Positions 50,239 through 60,257 of a stretch of 64,000 nucleotides of DNA are shown one piece after another; position 1 is the stretch's first letter; each line of letters starts with the position of its first letter. Below the pieces are notes generated by a model. The model saw only the letters and a program-made list of their open reading frames with translations, was not told the DNA's origin and made no database searches. The DNA lies in contig JAQWZF010000023.1 of the NCBI GenBank assembly GCA_029253585.1, forward strand, positions 248,001 through 312,000, written 5' to 3'. The translations under genes were made by a program, and so were the position numbers. This stretch comes from Gammaproteobacteria bacterium. Its GTDB lineage: Bacteria > Pseudomonadota > Gammaproteobacteria > Pseudomonadales > Pseudohongiellaceae.

Positions 50239-50760
50239 CTAACTATGGACTACTACGTCGATCTCAACGATCAAGTCATCTGCCAGCTTCTCTAGCCTGT
50301 CTTGTAATTGTTCCAAGGCAATCGCTTCTGGCACCTCTAGGATGGCTACCGCCTTAAACAAAGGCTCTGACGACATAGGAGCTGGCATGCACTCTGTATT
50401 GAGCCGCTTCACATTTATTCCCAGCGCCGAAACAGCGGATGAAATCTCCTTGATTATGCCTGGTCGATCGTTGCCCACCAGATTCAGCTCAACCATCTGC
50501 GATGCTTGCCCTAAAGATTCATCAGCGGCCCTCTCGATGACGATCTTTAGCTCTGACGAGAGTGCGCTTAGCTCTTCGATGAGCTGATCTGCGCGATCGT
50601 CTGCGACGCTAACTCGCAATATGCCGGCAAATTTCCCCGCAAGTTGAGACATGCTGCTCTCTAACCAATTCCCTGAATTAGCAGCAATCGTTTGAGATAG
50701 AGACTCGACTAATCCTGGCTTGTCGTCTGCGATAACGGTAAGTACTAAATTGCTTGTCAT
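50239..50760 (-). CDS. gcvR: Glycine cleavage regulator GcvR-like, two ACT domains
   Basis: A 173-residue protein consisting of two ACT domains: MTSNLVLTVIADDKPGLVESLSQTI (first) and MVELNLVGNDRPGIIKEISSAVSALGINVKRLNTEC (second). In E. coli GcvR binds GcvA to repress the glycine cleavage operon. No gcvA or gcvTHP genes are in the window, so the name rests on domain layout. Confidence 0.8.
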   Translation of the reverse strand: MTSNLVLTVIADDKPGLVESLSQTIAANSGNWLESSMSQLAGKFAGILRVSVADDRADQLIEELSALSSELKIVIERAADESLGQASQMVELNLVGNDRPGIIKEISSAVSALGINVKRLNTECMPAPMSSEPLFKAVAILEVPEAIALEQLQDRLEKLADDLIVEIDVVVHS

Positions 50761-50793
50761 GACTTCCTCTGTTCTTTCTGATTTAACAAGGGG

Positions 50794-53232
50794 CTAGAAG
50801 AGCCCTATCTGACTATTCAATATTTTGTCTATAGAGGAAGACTTGAATACCAATATGGAATCAGCAATAGGCGCTAGTTGCCTATCGATATAGAACTCAT
50901 AGTCTATCGCCGATTCACGATACTGGCGAGGCTCGGCGCCATTTATTGTCATGATGTACTCGATCCACCCTCCAGCCTGATACAAGCTAGGCAGTTCTCG
51001 CTGCCTGCGAATCTCTTCCGCCTTACGCGCAGCCTGAACGTGTGGTGGGATATTCTTCACATAATCTCTCAGCTTTCGGCGTAGTCGCTTGCGCAGAATC
51101 AACTCACTCTCATATTTGCCATTACTTAGATCGCTTACCGTCTGCTTAATATATTCCTCATAAGGTTGATCGAGAAATATACGTCTATACAGCTCCTTCT
51201 GGAAATCGCGAGCCAGATGCGACCAATCGCTACGTACCGATTCCAGGCCCTTGAATAAAAGGTGGATTGTATCAGAATTGTTACCTTCAACTACTAGCCC
51301 TGCATAGCGCTTTTTACTACCTGCATCCGAACCTCGAACCGTTGGCATAAGAAATTTACTGAAGTGAGTCTCAAATTCCATCTCCAGATAGCTGTCTATA
51401 TCGAATTTCTCTCTTAGTCGTTTCGTCCACCACTCGTTGATTCGTACCGTAAGGTCATCTCCAATTACCTTTACCTGATCGTGGGGAACCGAACCCAGTA
51501 GCACAAATACAGAGTCGGTATCACCATATATTACTTGATAGCCTGCAGCCTCTATAAAGTTCTTACTCTGAATGAGAATCTCGTGGCCGCGCTTGGTAAT
51601 CGAACTTACTAGCCTAGAATCCAGAAAACGACAGCCAACCGTTCCCAGGATTCCATAGAATGAATTCATAATAATTTTGATGGCCTGAGATAGCACCGCA
51701 TTCTGACTCGCCTTCGCCTTATCCCGCGCTGCCCACAGCGTAGAGATTAATTCGGGCAATATAAATTCACTGCGCGAGAATTCGCCTCCATCATAACCCG
51801 GGATCGGGTTCTCCTGAGATGCTGCGACGGCGAGAGCTAGTGGATCTACATGGAAAGTACGGATGATGCTTGGGTACAGGCTCTTGAAGTCTAATACAAT
51901 TACATTCTCATGAATGCCGGGAATCGAGCCCATCACATAACCACCTGGGCTTACGTTGCCTACCGTTGATTGATCAACGAAAGGAGCCACATAACCCTTT
52001 CGATGCAACCGGGGAAGATAGAGGAAATCGAAGGCCGCAACAGAGCCGCCATAACGGTCCAGCTCCAAACCCGTAAGCAGGCTACGTTCTAGGGCGAACG
52101 AGATTAACGCTTCCTTGCCGAAAATGTCCCAAACTAATCGGCAGTCTTCGAGGTTATAAAGCGCAAGGGCAGGTTTATTATTGATAAATAAGTCAGTTAT
52201 CTCTTCCCCGCGCTGATCCACATCGTCCACCAACTTACCTCTATCGAGAAGTTGGCGTGATACATGCTCCAGGGAGAAGTTTTCGAACTGATAAGCCGCC
52301 GACCGCATTAGCTCTATGCCATCGAGTACCGCCCTACCAGGTAACAGTGCGTAATATCTATCGTTGCTGTCCCGGGCTTTACGCCAGACAATAGTTTCGC
52401 TATTTCGCCCTAGTTCTAAGGGCATTTTTAGTCGATCACAGTAATCCTGCAGACAACGCAGATCAAAATTAACTATATTCCAACCCATAATCACATCTGG
52501 GTCCAGCTCTCGAATCTTCTGCACAAAAGCTGTAATAACTTCGCGCTCCGAATTCAGTTGATAGAATTCTAGATTGCGACTTTCATCAGTCTTCAAACTG
52601 GCACTATCTGCCATACCTACCATATAAACTATCGATACATCAGTCGAATAGATGGCAATCGAATATAGCGTGCTCGCCTGATAGTCAGTTTCTATATCGA
52701 TAGAAACTGCTTTCAACTGTGGCCGATACTCAGCCGCCGTCAGACTGCTAGGGTTGATATCGTTGAAACCTTCTTGAGGGCTTAGATCTCCTTCTATTGA
52801 AACTGCAGCGGTAATAAATCGCTCCATGAGAAAGCGATCTGTAGGTTTAAGATCGGCTTCTGTCACCCTTATCTTTTTACCCAAGAGCCTATCTCGAATA
52901 TCAAAAAGCTTCCGCTGGCTCTTCAGATAGAGCGCGGACATGGGCTCAGTATCGAAGTTCTTTAGCTGTGTTGCGGCGATTCGCCAGCCAGCTATGGATG
53001 AGAGAATTTCTTCTACTTGAACTTGCTGCGAGGTAGGGAAGAAACAGACAGCTTCTTGCCCGGAGAAACGAAGACGTAGAGGACCGGTCTTACTTGCTAG
53101 CCAGAAAATTAGATCGACACCCGCCCCGGATTCAACCCACTGTCTAGTGAGTATGAATCCATCGAGTGCAGAGGTTGAGGAAATTAGAGTTAGATGCGCA
53201 CGGTTCGTGGGAACTGGGCGTAGTTCTCCCAA
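50794..53232 (-). CDS. polB: DNA polymerase II (family B)
   Basis: An 812-residue replicative-type family B polymerase used in SOS-linked bypass and fork restart. The 3'-5' exonuclease site VSIDIETDY, polymerase motif A LDFKSLYPSIIRTF, motif B IKIIMNSFYGILG and motif C YGDTDSV are all present. C-terminal QIGLF is typical for interaction with the sliding clamp. The start TTG 53232 has AAGGTGA upstream and overlaps the preceding gene by 43 bases; E. coli PolB starts about 20-29 residues later in alignment, so the first residues are uncertain. Confidence 0.93.
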   Translation of the reverse strand: MGELRPVPTNRAHLTLISSTSALDGFILTRQWVESGAGVDLIFWLASKTGPLRLRFSGQEAVCFFPTSQQVQVEEILSSIAGWRIAATQLKNFDTEPMSALYLKSQRKLFDIRDRLLGKKIRVTEADLKPTDRFLMERFITAAVSIEGDLSPQEGFNDINPSSLTAAEYRPQLKAVSIDIETDYQASTLYSIAIYSTDVSIVYMVGMADSASLKTDESRNLEFYQLNSEREVITAFVQKIRELDPDVIMGWNIVNFDLRCLQDYCDRLKMPLELGRNSETIVWRKARDSNDRYYALLPGRAVLDGIELMRSAAYQFENFSLEHVSRQLLDRGKLVDDVDQRGEEITDLFINNKPALALYNLEDCRLVWDIFGKEALISFALERSLLTGLELDRYGGSVAAFDFLYLPRLHRKGYVAPFVDQSTVGNVSPGGYVMGSIPGIHENVIVLDFKSLYPSIIRTFHVDPLALAVAASQENPIPGYDGGEFSRSEFILPELISTLWAARDKAKASQNAVLSQAIKIIMNSFYGILGTVGCRFLDSRLVSSITKRGHEILIQSKNFIEAAGYQVIYGDTDSVFVLLGSVPHDQVKVIGDDLTVRINEWWTKRLREKFDIDSYLEMEFETHFSKFLMPTVRGSDAGSKKRYAGLVVEGNNSDTIHLLFKGLESVRSDWSHLARDFQKELYRRIFLDQPYEEYIKQTVSDLSNGKYESELILRKRLRRKLRDYVKNIPPHVQAARKAEEIRRQRELPSLYQAGGWIEYIMTINGAEPRQYRESAIDYEFYIDRQLAPIADSILVFKSSSIDKILNSQIGLF

Positions 53233-54365
53233 CGGCTCACCTTATCTGGCAACTCTTCCGCGGTCACCTGCACATTGCCATTAACATCAGTCACGCGGGA
53301 CACAACTGTGTGGTCCCCCGGAGTAGCATCGTTCCAATCATAACGGAATAGCTTCCAAGAGTATTTCGTTGATCGAGGATTAATCTCAGCTCGACCCCAA
53401 GGACCGTCGTCTATTTTTACTTCGACACTTTCTATAGATGTTCCATCGTTGAGCACAAAGCCTTGAATCTCATGCTGGCCACCCATCTCTGTAACACGAA
53501 CGATAGAAGACTTCAGATTCATAGTAGTAACGGAATTCTCAACCCAACGTTCTACCCCACCAATAGTTTCTTTCTTCAAAGTTACATAGTCACGGCCCAT
53601 GAAGCGGCCCATGTAACGAGTGTCTTGAATATGAATCTGACTTAACCATTTTACATTCGCCACACCATACCAACCTGGTATCAACGCACGTACCGGCTTG
53701 CCATGATAATACGGCAGCGGCTCTCCATTCATTTCGAACGCAAGCATATTCTCGGGTCGCATCGCATCGCTTATGGATAGGCTTCGTGCGAATGCCTTCT
53801 CGACGTCTGTTTCGCGAATCGTCTCGGTCTGGGCATCGGTACCGAAGAACACGATTTCTTTGGCGCCGTCTTGAATTCCTGCTTCTTCTAGAATCTTTGC
53901 AAGCGAGACTCCACGCCAGCGAGCGTTTCCAATAAGTCCGTGAAACAGTCCTGGGCTATTACCGCCACATTCGAATCCAACCTGCTGTTCGATATTGTCT
54001 CGCTCCATAAGGTCTTGCAACGAAAACTCCAATTCATTATCTACCATTCCTGTCACTTTCAGCTTATAGGAATCGTTGTCAATCTCTGGCTGGCCATAAT
54101 GCTGTACTATGTAGAAATCATCGTTATCTGTGAAATGGGTCGTTATTTCGCGCGTATCCAACCAGTGAGTCGCGTTTGGTCGAGGCGGACGAACATTGAA
54201 AGCATCAGGCACGTCAGTAAAAGGAACAAGCCTTTCACCTTGTGCTAGCGCGGGAAATACAAACCCCGGAACTGTAGCGGCGCCGGCGGCTAATGCACCA
54301 GTGCCCAGAGCACCTTTAAGAATATCGCGTCGAGAACTGTCTATAGGCTTGTCATCTTGATTCAT
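53190..54365 (-). CDS. Tat-exported sulfite oxidase-like molybdoenzyme
   Basis: A 391-residue oxidoreductase with a twin-arginine signal (SSRRDILKGALG) and hydrophobic segment (about 18-41). The molybdopterin domain has FECGGNSPGLFHGL with the Mo-ligand Cys (about residue 125). The C-terminal half is a Mo-co dimerisation domain (TKYSWKLFRYDW). Closest in layout to SoxC/SorA sulfite dehydrogenases; longer than MsrP. Electron acceptor subunits are not adjacent. Its end overlaps the polB start by 43 bases. Confidence 0.85.
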   Translation of the reverse strand: MNQDDKPIDSSRRDILKGALGTGALAAGAATVPGFVFPALAQGERLVPFTDVPDAFNVRPPRPNATHWLDTREITTHFTDNDDFYIVQHYGQPEIDNDSYKLKVTGMVDNELEFSLQDLMERDNIEQQVGFECGGNSPGLFHGLIGNARWRGVSLAKILEEAGIQDGAKEIVFFGTDAQTETIRETDVEKAFARSLSISDAMRPENMLAFEMNGEPLPYYHGKPVRALIPGWYGVANVKWLSQIHIQDTRYMGRFMGRDYVTLKKETIGGVERWVENSVTTMNLKSSIVRVTEMGGQHEIQGFVLNDGTSIESVEVKIDDGPWGRAEINPRSTKYSWKLFRYDWNDATPGDHTVVSRVTDVNGNVQVTAEELPDKVSRWENYAQFPRTVRI

Positions 54366-54511
54366 GATCTTCTCTCTTTTTCTTGGTTAAGCTGGCTCGT
54401 AGCGTAGACACAGGAGGCATCAGCTTTGATTTGGTTTTTACACGTAGTCGCACAACCTTATCACAACAAACCAGTGTGAACCCAGCCGAAAAGCGACGAA
54501 TTCGTCGATTA

Positions 54512-54760
54512 TCAGGATAGTGAATTTATTTCTTCGTCGAGTCTAAAGTTCTTGTTTGTCACACTGGATTCAAGCACTTGAATGCGGCCCTCAAGCTCCA
54601 GGGTTTTCGCCTTCAGGGCAATATTCTCATCTTGCAGGCTATTGTGTATCTGATCTGCCCCGCTGCGCAGCCCTTCGGTGCAATACTTGATATAGACACT
54701 GAAACTCACGAAGGAGAATACTATTGCAACAATCATTACTGGTATGAAGGCATCAATCAT
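54512..54760 (-). CDS. Small membrane protein with PspB-like architecture
   Basis: An 82-residue protein: membrane segment (about residues 5-25), a short basic loop, then a coiled coil (about 35-72) ending VTNKNFRLDEEINSL. Size, topology and the C-terminal pattern recall PspB, the phage-shock membrane sensor, but no pspA or pspC genes are adjacent. The homology is tentative. Confidence 0.6.
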   Translation of the reverse strand: MIDAFIPVMIVAIVFSFVSFSVYIKYCTEGLRSGADQIHNSLQDENIALKAKTLELEGRIQVLESSVTNKNFRLDEEINSLS

Positions 54761-54962
54761 CTGGATGGCACCCTACTAAGATCGCTCGAAAAATTAAGCC
54801 AATAAGCTAAAACCTATCATTCTGACCTACTGATCAATTCATGTTGGCATCATTCTGCCGATGATTCAATCTGGAGCAATAATTACCAGCCAGGGCAATA
54901 TCTAGAGAGATAAGAACAGGGTACAAGGTTCAGCTTCATGCTTACGTACCGAAGAAACTACT

Positions 54963-55454
54963 ATGACCATAATTCGCAGCTCACATGAACTCCATATTAG
55001 CGCCCCCGCGCCTGCGGCCGGCATACCGGATTGCGAGGTATGGCTTGCCTCTATGAGCGATAGCGGCTGGCGCGTATTAACTGACTTTCGTAACTGGAGC
55101 AATTGGATTCCCGGGATACAGAGCGTGTAGCATGCTGATCAGGAACCACCCGCCAGAGGCACATTGCTCCAGATAAAAAAGGGAAGCTCCGAAACAATAT
55201 GCTCCATCGGTAGCTGGGATCCCTCACGCAATCTTCAGTTCAGCATGGGCCTGGGTGGCGGCGAGATTGCCTACGATTTCCACATTGAAGCAAATCACAG
55301 GGAAGCAGAGATTCATCTGGCACTGAATCTCGAACGCAGTCTAAACGGTCTCGCGCCCGTATTTGCATTTTTCATGAAACGGCGACTTCAGTGCCCTGGC
55401 AAGCAGGTGTTGAAAAATCTGGCGTCTCGGTTACGCCACGCTCGGAATCTATAG
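54963..55454 (+). pseudogene. SRPBCC-like gene with an amber codon
   Basis: ATG 54963 starts a frame that runs 55 codons (ending RNWSNWIPGIQSV) to TAG at 55128-55130. Exactly the same frame continues HADQEPPARGTLLQIKKGSSETICSIGSWDP through to NLASRLRHARNL and TAG 55452-55454. The WxxWIPGI segment and overall pattern fit SRPBCC (polyketide cyclase-like) lipid-binding proteins of about 160 residues. The TAG therefore interrupts one gene by a single base change. Confidence 0.75.
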
Positions 55455-55708
55455 GGCCCATTATTATATATGGTGCCTAGCCCCGCAATCACCCCAACAG
55501 ATTGACGTAGCAAGAACTGCCTAGCTTTAGAGTGAAAAAGTGCTACAAATTACTGGTTTTCCAGTACATTCTATGTAATGCCGCATGGTTCAAACTTGCG
55601 GGACTTGTACATGGTACTCAGCATCTACTTTGAAATACTCAGAAGTAAGTCTTGATTTTGACTCCGGTATTTCCGGATATCTATCACAATGAATAAGCAC
55701 AGAGCACT

Positions 55709-57841
55709 ATGAATTCAAAGTCAGATACTAGTCTATTCGAGACGACGCACCAGGGTCGGGATGTTCAACTATCGATCGATAAGCTCTCCAAAGTTATAGA
55801 CAATTACCATATCGATGTGAAACTTAGCACCAAGTTCTCATCAGACATCAAGAAACTAGTCGCTCTGCTCGTCTCTCAGATCGCCATCCCGAAACCGAAG
55901 CACTGGGACAATCCCGCCACCTTTGACAAAATTCGCGCCGAATATTTGGACATGATGACGTTTTTGATTCATCGCGTTAAGACCGACCTCAGCACCGATG
56001 AAGTCTGTTTTCTGCAATTTACAGCGATAAGAATAATCCTAAGCGTAACCAAAGCAAAACTCGATTCAGATATAGAGAGCGTCACATCACGCTTGGCCGA
56101 CCTAAGACATAAAGGTTCATCTAAGGCTCTAGCCACAGATCAACGTCTGTTTTGGCTAAAGAAAAATTATGATTCCATTCTACTAAGCGTCAACAAACAG
56201 ATATTCTCTCAGTTGCAAAAAGTTGAAGAGAGGCAACTGGCTCCTATTCGAGATCAGTTCCTTGGCAAGGATTATGAGTTCGTAGTCGATGCGCTTCTCA
56301 ATCCAATCTTAACCGTTTCCGATCCCAGCTCATTACCTCTTTTGATAAACGAATTCTGCGTGTTTAGTTGGAATAGCGAAGCGAAGGGGTTTATTGATAT
56401 CAATGCAAAGGTAGAGGCCCTCCTATCCAAGCGACTGAAACAATTTCCAATAGTGACTATAGGGGAAGATTCAACGGCCACGATTGCTGAGGCAGAAATT
56501 CATGATGAACTAGGCGGGTTATTTCAAACTCAGACTTTCTTTGGGCCAGCAAAAGATACCAAGACAATAATAGCTAAAGAGTTTAATTGGCTCGAGTGCC
56601 CCGACTACGTTTCTACGTTGTTTAATATTCAAAAGAAGAGGGGGCTCCTAACAGAAATACGAAGCGAACACGGCTTTGGTGCCTGGTGGAAACGGTGCGG
56701 TGAACTTAAAGGTCTAGAGAAAACACTGGCTGCATTCTTCAAAATGCTTCGCTCGGAAAAGTTACTTGCACAGCTACTATCATCGCATTATATGCGGCGA
56801 TCACTAAACTCCTTGATCATGGAGCATATCGATCTAAAGACTGTCTGCCAGTTCTTTAGCTGGCGAATTACCGTAGCAAAGCTTCAGGACGGCATCAGTG
56901 GGGTAACAAGCTATCTACGGAACAAGTAAACTCTCTCGAAGCACTTAAGTGCGAGTCTTAAAGATTAAGTTTCCAAAGCAGATGCTGCCGATGCATCGAA
57001 GCTAATGTACGAGATTAGTCGCTATAGACAGGGGCTAAAGTATTACCAGTTTGCACATAAAGCCTTCAATCGCCTCGCTATACTAACCAGCGAAGAAGAC
57101 CTAAGGCTCTCTAAGTCGACAGGCACTCTCTATCTCATACCAACCAGCTCCGAGATTGAGCAAGGTGATGCGATCATCTTGAGCTTTCTGGAATACGAGC
57201 AGAGCCCCCAAGAATGGTTCTCTGAAGCAAGAGCATGTGGCTACTCGCGAGACTTGCTGAAGATGGTTCGCTCTAACAATCGGTATTCGACACAGATGGG
57301 TCTGCCGCTCTTGGAATTAGGAGTCGGAATCTGCTTCTCCAGCGCCGGTCTACGATATCTCTACTATGAAGACAAACCCATTATGATCTCTGGCGCAATC
57401 GGCAATGCTGATCGAATGTCTGGCTGCTCCTGGTTTCTAAGAGAAGCAATAGAGAAGAGCTTATTCAATATCGATGTGCTGCGAATCGCAGATAGAGAAT
57501 CCGGTAAGGGGGAGAAAGGTCAGCACTATATTCGCTATAACGTAAATGGAATCCTTCTGGATGATGCCGCATTCACAAAGCTGAAAGACGAGATGCCCAT
57601 GAAGTCTGTCAGCATGAAGCTAAATGGCAAACAATACTTATTCCACATCGGCCAGTATCCCGATGCCAGTGGACGCAAGAAAGATTTGATAATTCGAGAA
57701 AGAAAAGTGGGCATCTGGAAAGACTCGCAGATCTAGGAAGACCCGGATTCTAACGAAGCCTACTACGAGGTTGTAGTAAACCGTAAGGTCATTCCACTGG
57801 TTCTCGAAACGTTGACTGGAAAGCAGGCTGCCACTGCCTGA
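55709..57841 (+). pseudogene. 711-codon gene of unknown function with three in-frame stops
   Basis: One frame spans 55709-57841 with no indel. It is interrupted by TAA at 56927-56929, TAA at 56966-56968 and TAG at 57734-57736. Between stops it keeps coding character: first 406 residues (helical, Lys/Glu-rich, containing LLNPILTVSD and HGFGAWWKRCGEL), then 12 codons, then VSKADAADASKLMYEISRYRQG and 243 more residues, then EDPDSNEAYYEVVVNRKVIPLVLETL to TGA 57839-57841. It may be expressed as fragments from ATG 55709 (406 residues) and ATG 57005 (243 residues). I recognise no domain. Confidence 0.72.
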
Positions 57842-57855
57842 GAAGAAGCTCAGAA

Positions 57856-58398
57856 CTAATGGTGATGCCCCCCAACTCCATGGACGTGGCCATGGGCAAT
57901 CTCTTCAGCCGTAGCATCTCGAATATCAACTACCTGAACTTCGTAATAGAGAGTCTTTCCAGCCAGCGGATGATTGAAATCCACATCGGCGTTGAATTTT
58001 CCAGCCTTTACTATAACGACGGCCCGCCTTCCCTGCTCGGTTTCAACCGTAGCCGGCATGCCTGGCAGTATCTTCTTGACTGGCCCAGGAAATTGCAGAT
58101 GTTTGATAGGCACTCTATGCTCAGAATTCGGACGCCGAGATCCATAGGCATCATCCGGTTTCAGCGTAATCTCTATCGAATCACCGATCCTCTTGCCTTC
58201 CAGGGCTTTTTCTAGCCCCACTACAACATTGTGAAAGCCGTGCAGGTAATACAGTGGATCACTGCCATGGGATTCTTCACGCCAATCCGCACGCTCGCCA
58301 TCTTCTGTGACCTCTGCAAGACGATAATGAAAACTCACTACTTTGTTCATAGTAATAATTTGTTCGGCGCTTGCGCCTGTGGAATCAACTTCGGACAT
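57856..58398 (-). CDS. slyD: SlyD-type FKBP peptidyl-prolyl isomerase
   Basis: A 180-residue FKBP with an inserted IF chaperone domain (about 75-130). Motifs: KVVSFHYRLAEV at the start of the catalytic core, GLEKALEGKRIGD, GRRAVVIVKAGKFNADVDFNHPLAGKTLYYEVQVVDI, and a short His-rich tail HGHVHGVGGHHH. It acts in protein folding and nickel handling. The usual large metal-binding tail is replaced by this small one. An N-terminal extension of about 16 residues precedes the core; a start at the internal Met17 is possible. Confidence 0.9.
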   Translation of the reverse strand: MSEVDSTGASAEQIITMNKVVSFHYRLAEVTEDGERADWREESHGSDPLYYLHGFHNVVVGLEKALEGKRIGDSIEITLKPDDAYGSRRPNSEHRVPIKHLQFPGPVKKILPGMPATVETEQGRRAVVIVKAGKFNADVDFNHPLAGKTLYYEVQVVDIRDATAEEIAHGHVHGVGGHHH

Positions 58399-58572
58399 TG
58401 CATTCTCCTGCGTGAGACCGGATTCTAGCAGATGAAAGTCGACTTTATGTAGCCCGAAAGCCTACTCCGCGAGATCAGCCGAAACTAGTGCAAATCTGAG
58501 AAGTCACGATCATCCGTTGGTGAAAGTATCCCCACTTGCTACTCTCAAGCTAGGCACCACTGAGACATTACT

Positions 58573-59498
58573 ATGCTCCCTGAAGATCCAGATTCCAAAT
58601 TACCTATCTCCTTAGACGATGCTGAGGACTATCTGGATAGGCTGAACCACTATCTTGCACTCTCCCTGTCTCTTCCCGAACGTGCCGCTAGGGCTCTGGG
58701 CTCCCTAGTCGGAGGCAGCACTCTGCTGCTCACTAAAACACTAACTCCCACTGCTATAAAAAATTCGAATAGTTATCACTTCACTCTCGGCATGTTTCAA
58801 ACTTTCCTGATTAACAACGTGGCGCAGATTGATGACATTGAAACCGGCATAGATCTGAAAGAGCATTTCCTGCACAGGAAGCTTCTGGGAACATCGCTAG
58901 AAGCGGCAGGTTTATTAACGATGTCCTTTCTCCGGTTTGGGTATTTGCCATAGCTTCCGATGCGGCCAAAGGAGGCCAGGTTTTCTTGAAGCGCTTAGTT
59001 CAGCAACTCAAAGAGAGCGAGGTAATCAGCGCCGATAGCGACCCCCAATCGCTGGAGCAGGTGCTTCTCTCGATTCATGATATGAGTCGCCAGGGCGCCA
59101 CGGCTATCGATACACCGCCGCTGTCGATGCCAGAAATTGAAGAGCTTGCAGCCGAATTACGAGCATCTACAAAGGCATTGAGAGATAACTCGGCGAACCT
59201 TATACCCAAGTTCGAATCGCTTTGGACACAGATCAGCCAGATCGCCAGAAAAGAAAACTTTAGCACTGATCAAGTCCTTGGCAAGCTATCTATCAGCGCA
59301 GCCTCCCTGGCTCAAACTGGCTTAGGTACAGCCGGCGCAGTAGGAAAGACCGGTTTCTACTTTCTTGACGAAGTCATCTTGAATGATTATCGCGACACCC
59401 TGATTGATATTGCCGAAACCGGTTCTCTCAACTATATGCAGAAAAATATGCAGCCATTTCTTAGTAATGCCCAATCACATTTAGATTTCAAAAAATAA
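58573..59498 (+). pseudogene. Frameshifted gene of unknown function (309 codons)
   Basis: ATG 58573 gives 126 residues to TAG 58951-58953, ending with a changed tail. From about 58925 the frame one base away continues SPVWVFAIASDAAKGGQVFLKRLVQQLKESEVI and runs without stops to TAA 59496-59498. One base is missing around 58923-58928 (ATGTCCTTTC). The joined protein would be about 308 residues with hydrophobic stretches around residues 40-55 and 110-130 and a helical, polar C-terminus. I do not recognise the family. Confidence 0.72.
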
Positions 59499-59809
59499 AC
59501 CAGCTCTCATGCCTAGTTCAAAATCAGTATAAAAAAATTGACGCGCCAACTAAGGCCAAAAAAATAGGTTTCCAAACTGAAACTTCCACTTAGCAATGAC
59601 TAAATTCTCCAAAGCTCTAGCCAAATCCCACAGCATTGAAGAAATCATTACCATCGCAAATTCATTGTGTTAGCCTGAATTCGTCCAAATCACTACGAAG
59701 TCAACGGGATTCGAGACGGACGAAACTATTTACACTATTTGATTAATGCAGGAGGGCTGCATCCGGCTCAAGAATCCAAAAAATTCACTGCCGCATGGAG
59801 CAATAGATT
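59499..59809. other. A-rich intergenic stretch upstream of the HTH gene
   Basis: No gene is convincing. A 25-codon frame at 59597 (MTKFSKALAKSHSIEE) looks coding-like but ends in TAG, with 22 more open codons after it, and could be a gene remnant. An inverted repeat TTCGTCC (59680-59686) / GGACGAA (59718-59724) lies about 90 bases before the regulator start and could be an operator. Confidence 0.4.
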
Positions 59810-60118
59810 ATGACACAGGATCAATTTACAAAATTTTCACCAATCACAGTTGCAGTGAAAAAGAACGTAAGACTATTAAGATTGAATGCTGGCTACTCGA
59901 TGAATGAGGGCGCACGGTTACTTGGCGTTTCTCGTAAGCAATTAGAGGATATTGAAACTATCCGCAACTATGGCTGTCACTTAGACCTTGAACTTCTCGC
60001 GAAGATGAAGGTCATCTACAACACCTCTCTGGACGAGCTCGTAGGTGAAGTCCCCGAAGACTACTACTCTGATTACTATGTTCGACCTCGTAAGCGGCTG
60101 GGCTCAAAACCTCGCTAG
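59810..60118 (+). CDS. XRE-type helix-turn-helix regulator
   Basis: A 102-residue protein with one HTH domain (about residues 16-74): VKKNVRLLRLNAGYSMNEGARLLGVSRKQLEDIETIRNYG is followed by LELLAKMKVIYNTSLDELVGE. Single-domain DNA-binding proteins of this size are often autoregulators. The C-terminal tail is basic (RPRKRLGSKPR). It is intact while its neighbours are broken. Target unknown. Confidence 0.82.
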   Translation: MTQDQFTKFSPITVAVKKNVRLLRLNAGYSMNEGARLLGVSRKQLEDIETIRNYGCHLDLELLAKMKVIYNTSLDELVGEVPEDYYSDYYVRPRKRLGSKPR

Positions 60119-60218
60119 AACACCAAAGCAGGCTCATTGGCTTGGATCTGCTTAATCAGAGTCCGGCGACAAGAACGATGGAGTTTCCCGCCATGTGGCC
60201 GAAAGTACCGAATTGATG

Positions 60219-60224
60219 TATAAT
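60219..60224 (+). promoter_or_regulatory. Perfect -10 box upstream of the SutA-like gene
   Basis: TATAAT at 60219-60224, with a start site near 60231 and ATG at 60258. No good -35 box is seen at 16-18 bases, so an activator may be required. Confidence 0.4.
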
Positions 60225-60257
60225 TACGGGCTTTTGTGGCAATAGAGAAAGTTAGGC

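Noticed and set aside
55128-57736. Programmed amber readthrough or pyrrolysine insertion in the SRPBCC and 711-codon genes
   Set aside because: Other stops in the same and nearby genes are TAA and TGA, and frameshifts are common around them, so gene decay explains all cases.
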